5,959 bases of DNA, taken from NCBI GenBank assembly GCA_041568335.1, contig JBFFZZ010000197.1, positions 1 to 5,959 of the forward strand, written 5' to 3'. Every line of letters starts with the position of its first letter. Position 1 is the stretch's first letter. The position numbers and the translations under genes were made by a program. Positions 1-4,786 of this stretch are shown piece by piece. The DNA is from WVWW01 sp041568335 (GTDB lineage Bacteria; Acidobacteriota; Polarisedimenticolia; Polarisedimenticolales; Polarisedimenticolaceae). The notes under the pieces were generated by a model, which had not been told where the DNA came from, searched no databases, and saw only the letters and a program-made list of their open reading frames with translations.

Positions 1-1
1 G

Positions 2-259
2 AAAGGGCACGCCGACCTGGCGATCGGGAACATCGTCGGGTCCAACGTCTTCAATCTGCTGTTCATCCTGGGCGTGTCGGCCTCGATCAGCGCCGTTCCC
101 GTCCCGGTCGATCGTGGACGGCTCGATCTGGCGGCTCTCGCCTTGTTCTCGATCCTGCTCTTGCCGTTCGGCATCACGCAAAAGAAGCTGCTCCGCTCCG
201 AGGGCGCGCTGCTCCTCGCGGGGTACGTCGGGTACATGCTTTGGCGGACCTTCCTCTAG
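2..259 (+). CDS. Na+/Ca2+ exchanger family antiporter, C-terminal part (5' end outside window)
   Basis: The frame is open from the left edge, so only the last 85 residues are present. They begin with the second alpha-repeat signature of the CaCA (cation/Ca2+ exchanger) superfamily, G-N-I-V-G-S-N-V-F-N at residues 9-18 of the fragment. Its polar Asn and Ser residues line the ion site in known members. Two hydrophobic segments follow, about residues 43-60 and 66-82, matching the last two helices of the usual ten-helix fold, and the protein ends in a short hydrophobic tail. In the family the protein sits in the cytoplasmic membrane and exchanges Na+ or H+ for Ca2+ or another cation. The ion pair cannot be told from this fragment. 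A GTG at 74 is in frame, but it lies after the signature motif and is internal. The next gene starts 87 bases downstream, so co-transcription is uncertain. Confidence 0.87.
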   Translation, partial: KGHADLAIGNIVGSNVFNLLFILGVSASISAVPVPVDRGRLDLAALALFSILLLPFGITQKKLLRSEGALLLAGYVGYMLWRTFL

Positions 260-298
260 GATCAAAAGGCCTCCAATACGACGATTTCTTGGACACAC

Positions 299-326
299 TT
301 GCCATCGTTTGGGGCGGATCTATGTT
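299..326 (+). promoter_or_regulatory. Candidate sigma70-type promoter for the PilZ gene
   Basis: TTGCCA at 299-304 matches the -35 consensus at 5 of 6 bases. TATGTT at 321-326 matches the -10 consensus at 4 of 6, with a 16-base spacer. Transcription would start near 333, at or just inside the ribosome binding site, leaving a very short leader. It lies in the only sizeable gap between the exchanger and the PilZ gene. This is pattern matching only, and such matches occur by chance. Confidence 0.25.
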
Positions 327-332
327 TCGTCC

Positions 333-339
333 GGAGAGG
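333..339 (+). promoter_or_regulatory. Shine-Dalgarno site setting the PilZ gene start
   Basis: GGAGAGG lies 7 bases before the ATG at 347. This is a strong purine-rich match to the 16S rRNA tail at good spacing. It favours ATG 347 over the in-frame upstream codon at 299, which would add 16 residues unlike the domain and has no comparable site. Confidence 0.6.
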
Positions 340-346
340 GATTTCG

Positions 347-715
347 ATGCCGAGACAGGTTCAAGATCGCCGCGAAGACTGGCGTCAAAAGCTGCCCGAG
401 TACATCGGGGCGGAGATCGCCTTCACCGGCCCGGACGGGGAAGCTCACCGCTACCCGCTCACGGAGCTGAGCGTGAGCGGCGGCTCGTTCGAGCTCCCCT
501 CGCGGGTCCCCGGACTCGAACCAAACGCCGCCTGCAGCAACGGCCGCATCTGCGTCGGTGATCTCGAGATCAAGGTCAACATGCAGATTCGGCACGTGAC
601 TCGCGGCATCGGAACCAAATACGAGTGTGGCGCGAGGATCTTCCCCACGAGCGACGAGGACCGCAACGAGATCGCGGCCTTGATCTCGCGACTCAACTCG
701 ATGCCGACGGTCTGA
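347..715 (+). CDS. PilZ-domain protein, predicted cyclic-di-GMP binder
   Basis: This 122-residue protein is about the size of a stand-alone PilZ domain. The two parts of the c-di-GMP motif are visible. R-x-x-x-R is at Arg9-Arg13, just before the first beta strand. The second part, normally (D/N)-x-S-x-x-G, is E-L-S-V-S-G at 40-45, with Glu in place of the usual Asp or Asn. Alternating beta strands follow (about 66-99, including I-K-V-N-M-Q-I at 75-81 and Y-E-C-G-A-R-I at 92-98). A C-terminal helix spans about 103-117, as expected for the fold. PilZ proteins are cytosolic c-di-GMP receptors that change motility, secretion or polysaccharide synthesis by binding a partner. No catalytic or output domain is attached, so it probably acts by protein contact. 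The gene for a membrane-anchored protein starts 2 bases after its stop, which makes that product the first candidate partner. The conservative motif change leaves binding likely but not certain. Confidence 0.85.
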   Translation: MPRQVQDRREDWRQKLPEYIGAEIAFTGPDGEAHRYPLTELSVSGGSFELPSRVPGLEPNAACSNGRICVGDLEIKVNMQIRHVTRGIGTKYECGARIFPTSDEDRNEIAALISRLNSMPTV

Positions 716-717
716 CG

Positions 718-1068
718 ATGAAAGCGACGCTGGAAACCCCGGCCCAGATGCTCGAGCGGCTCGATCGGATGGGCCTGGAGCGCGTGAAGGCTCTGGTCGA
801 GAGCGGCCATTTCGAAGCGAAGACGATCGGACTGGTCACCGGCTGGATCAAGCGAAAAGAAGAAGAACGGTTTCCGACCACCCCCGAACCCTCGGCCGAG
901 GAGGTCGCGCGCGAGGCGCTCAAAACGGCCCGCCAGGCGCAGGCCGAGGCCCGCAAGGCCCGCCATGCCGCCGCCAGCGCCCGGCGCGCGTCGACGATCG
1001 CGCTGGTCGTCGCCGGCGCCGCTGCGGTCATCGCGGTGCTGGGCCTGTTCGCGGCCGCGATCCGCTAG
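718..1068 (+). CDS. Uncharacterised small protein with Ala-rich helix and C-terminal membrane anchor
   Basis: I do not recognise a named family for this 116-residue protein. Three parts are visible. Residues 8-50 are a compact amphipathic helical region, with L-E-R-L-D-R-M-G-L-E-R-V-K at 12-24 and W-I-K-R-K-E-E-E-R at 43-51. Residues 52-59 are a Pro/Thr linker, and 60-91 are a long helix rich in Ala, Arg, Glu and Lys that may form a coiled coil. Residues 92-115 are a strongly hydrophobic Ala/Val segment ending in a single Arg. There is no signal peptide, so it looks like a tail-anchored protein with its bulk in the cytoplasm. The ATG at 718 follows the PilZ stop by 2 bases with no good ribosome site of its own, which suggests translational coupling. 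The frame is open further upstream into the PilZ gene, but that stretch is a shadow. A scaffold or membrane-recruitment role alongside the PilZ protein is inference only. Confidence 0.78.
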   Translation: MKATLETPAQMLERLDRMGLERVKALVESGHFEAKTIGLVTGWIKRKEEERFPTTPEPSAEEVAREALKTARQAQAEARKARHAAASARRASTIALVVAGAAAVIAVLGLFAAAIR

Positions 1069-1099
1069 ACCGACTCCCTGAGGCCATCCGTGTCCCCTT

Positions 1100-1131
1100 T
1101 TGCCCCGATTCCGGGCACTGTCGCGGGGCGA
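1100..1131 (+). other. GC-rich inverted repeat in the gap before pntAA
   Basis: GCCCCG at 1102-1107 is the exact reverse complement of CGGGGC at 1124-1129. One wobble pair (1101/1130) and one further pair (1100/1131) extend the stem to about 8 pairs, with a 16-base loop. No T run follows, so it is not a convincing intrinsic terminator. It overlaps the candidate -35 of the pntAA promoter. It could be a weak terminator for the PilZ unit, an operator, or a chance result of high GC. Confidence 0.25.
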
Positions 1132-1147
1132 CCGAATTAGCTAGAAT
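1118..1147 (+). promoter_or_regulatory. Candidate promoter of the transhydrogenase operon
   Basis: TAGAAT at 1142-1147 matches the -10 consensus at 5 of 6 bases and sits in a locally AT-rich patch (1134-1147) within otherwise GC-rich sequence. An 18-base spacer separates it from a weak -35, CTGTCG at 1118-1123. Transcription from about 1154 would give a leader of roughly 34 bases, carrying a moderate ribosome site (GAGAGTGA at 1173-1180) before the pntAA ATG. The -10 is the persuasive part. Confidence 0.38.
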
Positions 1148-1187
1148 CCGCCCCTTGTAACCGGCCGATCCTGAGAGTGATCCCGAC

Positions 1188-2366
1188 ATGATCGTAGGAA
1201 CCGTCAAGGAAACCTTCCCGGGGGAGACGCGTGTCGCGTTGACGCCCTCCGTGCTCGGGTCGCTGACCAAGCTCGGCGCCGAAGTGCTCGTCGAGTCGGG
1301 GGCCGGTGTGGCGGCGGGCTACCCCGATACCACGTTCGCGGAGAAAGGCACGAAGATCGTCTCGCGCGCGGAGGTCTTTTCCACGGCCGATGTCGTGCTG
1401 CAGATCCGCGGCCTCGGCGCGAATCCGGAAGCCGGCAAGGCCGACATCGCGTCGACCCGCCGTGGCCAGGTGCTCATCGCTTCGTTCGAGCCGCTGACCG
1501 CGGCGGACGCTGTGAAGACGATCGCGGACACCGGCGCGACGCTGTTCGCGCTCGAGCTCGTCCCGCGGATCACGCGCGCGCAAAGCATGGACATCCTCAG
1601 CTCGATGGCGACGATCGCCGGCTACAAGGCCGTGTTGCTCGCGGCCGGGCACCTGCCGAAGATGTTCCCGATGATGATGACCGCCGCCGGCACCGTCAAA
1701 CCCGCCAAGGTCATGGTCCTCGGTGCCGGAGTCGCGGGTCTACAGGCGATCGCCAGCTCGAGACGGCTGGGCGCGCAGGTCGAGGCCTACGACATCCGCG
1801 CCGCGGTCAGGGAGCAGATCGAGAGCCTCGGCGCGAAGTTCGTCGACCTGCAGCTCGATGCCGGTGATGCGGAGGACAAGGGCGGTTACGCCAAGGCGAT
1901 GGACGAGGAGTTCTATCGACGCCAACGCGCCGCGCTGGCGAAGGCCGTCGAGCCGATGGACGTCGTGATCAGCACCGCGGCGATCCCCGGACGCAAGGCG
2001 CCGCTGTTGTTGACCGCCGATGCGGTGCGCGGCATGGCTCCGGGATCGGTGATCGTCGACCTGGCGGCCGAGACCGGCGGCAACTGCGAGCTGACGTGCG
2101 CGGGCGAGACGGTCGTCGAGGACGGTGTCACGATCCTCGGGCCGGTCAATCTCGCCGCCTCGGTCCCCTACCACGCCAGCCAGATGTTCTCGAAGAACAT
2201 CGTGACCTTCCTGCTCAACATGGTGACCAAGGAAGGCAAGCTCGAGATCAACACCGAAGACGAGGTCGTCGCCGGATCGCTGGTGACCCGGGACGGCGAG
2301 ATCGTTCACCAGCGTGTCCGCGAAGCGATGAGGCTTCCGGCACTCACCCCGGCCGCACCGGCCTAA
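1188..2366 (+). CDS. pntAA: NAD(P) transhydrogenase subunit alpha part 1 (NAD(H)-binding, domain I)
   Basis: This is the peripheral domain I subunit of the proton-translocating transhydrogenase. It binds NADH and passes hydride to NADP+ on PntB. Its 392 residues are close to the roughly 384 of the separate Rhodospirillum rubrum alpha-1 subunit. It lacks the C-terminal membrane part found in the fused E. coli PntA. The N-terminal alanine dehydrogenase-like half has K-E at 7-8 and the R-V-A-L-T-P strand at 15-20. The conserved RQD loop reads R-I-T-R-A-Q-S-M-D with Arg127, Gln132, Asp135 and Ser138, matching the active-site residues described for R. rubrum. The Rossmann motif G-A-G-V-A-G is at 179-184, and Asp202 ends the second strand, as expected for NAD rather than NADP. 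The mobile loop includes Tyr234. The end is a normal short Ala/Pro tail. The ATG is preceded by GAGAGTGA with 7 bases of spacing. pntAB begins 11 bases downstream. The family assignment is very secure. Confidence 0.97.
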   Translation: MIVGTVKETFPGETRVALTPSVLGSLTKLGAEVLVESGAGVAAGYPDTTFAEKGTKIVSRAEVFSTADVVLQIRGLGANPEAGKADIASTRRGQVLIASFEPLTAADAVKTIADTGATLFALELVPRITRAQSMDILSSMATIAGYKAVLLAAGHLPKMFPMMMTAAGTVKPAKVMVLGAGVAGLQAIASSRRLGAQVEAYDIRAAVREQIESLGAKFVDLQLDAGDAEDKGGYAKAMDEEFYRRQRAALAKAVEPMDVVISTAAIPGRKAPLLLTADAVRGMAPGSVIVDLAAETGGNCELTCAGETVVEDGVTILGPVNLAASVPYHASQMFSKNIVTFLLNMVTKEGKLEINTEDEVVAGSLVTRDGEIVHQRVREAMRLPALTPAAPA

Positions 2367-2377
2367 GCGAGAAAACG

Positions 2378-2665
2378 ATGGAGCTCTTCGTAGGCGCGCT
2401 GACCGTCTTCGTCCTGGCGATCTTCGTCGGGTTCGAGGTCATCACCAAGATCCCGCCGACCCTGCACACGCCGTTGATGTCGGCGTCGAACGCGATCTCG
2501 GGGATCACGCTGATCGGCGCCCTGTTGATCGCGGGTCAGATCGAGAACCCCGAGCTGTCGCGGACGATCGCGGTCGTCGGTGTCGCTTTCGCGACGATCA
2601 ACGTCGTCGGCGGGTTCCTCGTGACTCACCGCATGCTCTCGATGTTCAAGAAGAAGAAGAAGTAG
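2378..2665 (+). CDS. pntAB: NAD(P) transhydrogenase subunit alpha part 2 (membrane subunit)
   Basis: This 95-residue membrane subunit corresponds to the C-terminal membrane part of E. coli PntA. It joins PntB to form domain II, the proton path. Three hydrophobic segments are visible at about 4-20, 41-53 and 62-83. The family hallmark L-H-T-P-L-M-S spans 29-35 and is followed by N-A-I-S-G at 38-42. Ser41 takes the place where some three-subunit enzymes carry the membrane histidine (N-A-I-H-G). The E. coli type also has Ser here, but pairs it with a His in PntB that this window lacks (see findings). The protein ends V-T-H-R-M-L-S-M-F followed by five Lys, a basic cytoplasmic tail. The ATG follows the pntAA stop by 11 bases with only a weak purine-rich site, so coupling to pntAA translation is likely. 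Length and motifs are complete for the family. Confidence 0.96.
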   Translation: MELFVGALTVFVLAIFVGFEVITKIPPTLHTPLMSASNAISGITLIGALLIAGQIENPELSRTIAVVGVAFATINVVGGFLVTHRMLSMFKKKKK

Positions 2666-2668
2666 AGG
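2664..2668 (+). promoter_or_regulatory. Shine-Dalgarno site for the GTG start of pntB
   Basis: AGAGG overlaps the last two bases of the pntAB stop codon and lies 6 bases before the GTG at 2675. The downstream residues match PntB from its first transmembrane helix (D-L-I-Y-I-L-A-A-V-L-F). The spacing and this match support GTG as the true start. No in-frame ATG is available before the codon for Met25, which lies inside the first helix. Confidence 0.6.
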
Positions 2669-2674
2669 CGCGTC

Positions 2675-4255
2675 GTGATCTCCCCCACTGTTCGCGATCT
2701 GATCTATATCCTCGCCGCGGTCCTCTTCATCTTCGACCTGAAGTGGATGTCGCACCCGCGGACGGCGGTGCGCGGCAACTACGCCGGCGTGCTGGGCATG
2801 TTGCTGGCGGTCGTCGCCACCGTGTTCTCGGCAAGCCTCGACTGGGGCACGATGGCGATCGGCGTCGCCATCGGCGCGCTCATCGGGACGGTGGCCGCCG
2901 TGCGCGTCAAGATGACCTCGATGCCCGAGATGGTCGGCATCCTCAACGGCTTCGGCGGCGGTGCATCGGTGCTGGTCGCCGGCGCGGCTCTGATCGCGGC
3001 CGTGAAGGCTCTGACCGGCGGCGAGGTCGTGAGCATGCAGGAGCGCGTGGCCACCGTGGCCGCGGCGATCATCGGCTCGGTGACGTTCTTCGGCAGCTAC
3101 GTCGCGTTCGGCAAGCTGGCCGAATTCCTCGCGGTCAAGTGGAAGCTCTACACCTGGCAGAAGATCATCAAGTACGGCTTCTCGACGCTCGTCGTCGCCG
3201 GCGGCGGCTGGTACGGCTATGCCGCGGGGATCGGGCCGCACGGCGCGGGCTCGAACGAAGGGCTGATGGGCATCGCGGTGATCGCCTGTGCCGTATTGAT
3301 CGGTGCGATCCTGCTGCGCAAGAAGGACCGCTTTCCCGGCATGAACGCGGTCAAGGGGATCAGCGTCGTTCTTGCCCTGGCCTGCGGCGTGATGGTCGTC
3401 CAGCAGCCCGACAACCTGATGTTGTTCTGGGTGCTCGCCGCCGTCGGCGGTGTACTCGGCGTGCTGTTGACGCTCTCGATCGGCGGCGCCGACATGCCCG
3501 TCGTGATCGCACTGTTGAACTCCTACTCCGGTCTGGCGGCGGCGGCGACCGGCTTCGTGATCAACAACACCGTGCTGATCATCGCCGGCTCGCTGGTCGG
3601 CGCGTCGGGCGTGATCCTGACCAACATCATGTGCAAGGCGATGAACCGCTCGCTGACCAACGTGCTGTTCGGCGTGATGGGCCCGACGTCCGAGACACCG
3701 GACGCCGACGAGGTCTACGCGACGGTCAAATCGACCTCCGCCGACGAGATCGCGATGATGCTCGATGGCGTGCAACGCGTGGTGATCGTCCCCGGCTACG
3801 GCATGGCGGTGGCTCAGGCCCAGCACACGGTCAAGACCTTCGCCTCGATGCTCGAGGAACAGGGTATCCAGGTCGAGTACGCCATCCACCCCGTCGCCGG
3901 CCGCATGCCCGGGCACATGAACGTGCTGCTGGCCGAGGCCGACGTCGAGTACGACAAGCTGCGCGAGATGGACGAGATCAACCCCGAGCTCGACCAGGTC
4001 GACGTCTGCATCGTGGTCGGCGCCAACGACGTGGTCAACCCCGTCGCGCGCACCGACCCGAACAGCCCGATCGCCGGGATGCCGATCATCGACGTCGACA
4101 AGGCGCGCACCGTGATCGTCATCAAGCGCAGCCTCAGCCCCGGCTTCGCCGGGATCCCCAACCCGTTGTTCGCCCTGGAGAACACGCTGATGTTCTTCTC
4201 CGACGGCAAGCAGGCCGTGCAGGAGTTGATCAACGCGGTGAAGGAAAACCAGTAG
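2675..4255 (+). CDS. pntB: NAD(P) transhydrogenase subunit beta, with an enlarged membrane domain
   Basis: PntB provides most of the membrane domain and the NADP(H)-binding domain III of the transhydrogenase. The membrane part runs to about residue 330. It contains M-P-E-M-V-G-I-L-N at 83-91, G-S-V-T-F-F-G-S at 134-141, S-I-G-G-A-D-M-P-V-V at 268-277 with Asp273, and L-N-S-Y-S-G at 281-286 with Asn282. Domain III has the NADP motif P-G-Y-G-M-A-V-A-Q-A-Q at 373-383, I-H-P-V-A-G-R-M-P-G-H-M-N at 404-416, V-G-A-N-D at 448-452 and K-R at 484-485. These match E. coli Ser139, Asp213, Asn222, Asp392 and Lys424-Arg425. The offset against E. coli is +2 before residue 141 and +60 after 273, so 526 residues instead of about 462-464 reflects one internal insertion. 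Asn91 replaces the E. coli proton-path His91. Translation starts at GTG. An acetyltransferase gene follows after 7 bases. Confidence 0.97.
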   Translation: MISPTVRDLIYILAAVLFIFDLKWMSHPRTAVRGNYAGVLGMLLAVVATVFSASLDWGTMAIGVAIGALIGTVAAVRVKMTSMPEMVGILNGFGGGASVLVAGAALIAAVKALTGGEVVSMQERVATVAAAIIGSVTFFGSYVAFGKLAEFLAVKWKLYTWQKIIKYGFSTLVVAGGGWYGYAAGIGPHGAGSNEGLMGIAVIACAVLIGAILLRKKDRFPGMNAVKGISVVLALACGVMVVQQPDNLMLFWVLAAVGGVLGVLLTLSIGGADMPVVIALLNSYSGLAAAATGFVINNTVLIIAGSLVGASGVILTNIMCKAMNRSLTNVLFGVMGPTSETPDADEVYATVKSTSADEIAMMLDGVQRVVIVPGYGMAVAQAQHTVKTFASMLEEQGIQVEYAIHPVAGRMPGHMNVLLAEADVEYDKLREMDEINPELDQVDVCIVVGANDVVNPVARTDPNSPIAGMPIIDVDKARTVIVIKRSLSPGFAGIPNPLFALENTLMFFSDGKQAVQELINAVKENQ

Positions 4256-4262
4256 GACCGGG

Positions 4263-4760
4263 ATGCCCGCCCTCCCGGCAGGCGTGACGATCGAACCGGC
4301 CCGCGAGGCCGACGTCCCGCTGCTCCTGGAGCTCATCCGCGAGCTGGCCGAGTACGAGAAGCTGGCCCACGAGGTCGAGGCGAGCGAGGAAGACCTGCGT
4401 CGCACGCTGTTCGGTGAGCCGGCCTACGCCGAGACGGTGATCGCGCGTCATCAAGGCGCGCCCGCCGGCTTCGCGCTCTTCTTCCACAACTACTCGACCT
4501 TCCTGGGCAAGCCGGGGATCTATCTGGAGGATCTGTTCGTGCGCCCCGCGCTCAGGGGCAAGGGCATCGGCAGGGCGCTCCTCGTCCACCTCGCCCGGCT
4601 CGCAAGGGAGCGGAATTGCGGGCGGCTCGAGTGGTGGGTGCTCGACTGGAACGAGTCGGCGATCGAGTTTTACAAGAAGCTGCGCGCGGTCCCGATGGAT
4701 GAATGGACCGTTTTCCGGCTCGATGCCGAAGGGATCGCCGCGTTGGTCGACACCGACTGA
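4263..4760 (+). CDS. GNAT-family N-acetyltransferase, diamine/SSAT-like
   Basis: This 165-residue single-domain acetyltransferase would transfer acetyl from acetyl-CoA to an amine in the cytosol. It resembles the spermidine/spermine N1-acetyltransferase (SSAT) branch. Visible points are the first strand I-E-P-A-R-E-A-D at 10-17, L-I-R-E-L-A-E-Y-E at 24-32, Y-L-E-D-L-F-V at 87-93, the pyrophosphate-binding loop R-G-K-G-I-G at 98-103, and W-N-E-S-A-I-E-F-Y at 129-137. Tyr137 is equivalent to the general acid of SSAT (human Tyr140). The C-terminal M-D-E-W-T-V-F-R-L-D at 145-154 is typical of the bacterial members. The residue before A-V-P-M-D is Arg141, where I would expect Gly. Many bacterial members are not proven polyamine enzymes; thialysine, other diamines or small amines are possible. 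AGGA at 4254-4257, over the pntB stop, is the likely ribosome site, 5 bases before the ATG. It is probably the last gene of the pnt operon. Confidence 0.9.
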   Translation: MPALPAGVTIEPAREADVPLLLELIRELAEYEKLAHEVEASEEDLRRTLFGEPAYAETVIARHQGAPAGFALFFHNYSTFLGKPGIYLEDLFVRPALRGKGIGRALLVHLARLARERNCGRLEWWVLDWNESAIEFYKKLRAVPMDEWTVFRLDAEGIAALVDTD

Positions 4761-4777
4761 GCGCGCTGCGCTAAGAT
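4747..4777 (+). promoter_or_regulatory. Candidate promoter just before the kinase gene
   Basis: TCGACA at 4747-4752 (5 of 6 against the -35 consensus, inside the end of the acetyltransferase gene) and TAAGAT at 4772-4777 (a -10-like hexamer) are separated by a rather long 19 bases. The -10 lies only 9 bases before the kinase ATG, so transcription would begin within about 3 bases of it and give an essentially leaderless message. No ribosome site is visible in the 26-base gap, which fits that reading. Pattern evidence only. Confidence 0.3.
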
Positions 4778-4786
4778 CTCGCAGCA

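Noticed and set aside
74..259. A separate 61-residue gene starting at GTG 74
   Set aside because: The frame is open to the window edge and the residues before 74 carry the exchanger signature, so this is the tail of a larger gene.
299..346. Upstream extension of the PilZ gene to the start codon at 299
   Set aside because: The extra 16 residues do not look like the domain, while a strong ribosome site sits at correct spacing before ATG 347.
625..717. Upstream extension of the membrane-anchored protein into the PilZ gene
   Set aside because: The 31 extra codons overlap the PilZ C-terminal helix in another frame. ATG 718, two bases after the PilZ stop, is the natural start.
1049..1060. A 12-base perfect palindrome, TCGCGGCCGCGA
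   Set aside because: It encodes part of the Ala-rich membrane anchor and is readily explained by GC-rich alanine codons. No second copy or regulatory context was seen.
1069..1187. Intrinsic terminator between the PilZ unit and pntAA
   Set aside because: The only GC-rich stem (1100-1131) is not followed by a T run, so I keep it only as an inverted repeat.
2743..4287. A 514-codon plus-strand frame overlapping pntB
   Set aside because: It is the shifted frame of pntB, giving a low-complexity Arg/Gly/His-rich product. The pntB frame matches its family along its whole length.
2363..4405. A 680-codon open frame on the minus strand across pntAB, pntB and the start of the acetyltransferase gene
   Set aside because: It lies entirely opposite well-recognised genes. 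Its product is dominated by His, Asp, Arg and Gly runs with no recognisable domain. Long antisense frames are expected opposite GC-rich genes with strong third-position bias.
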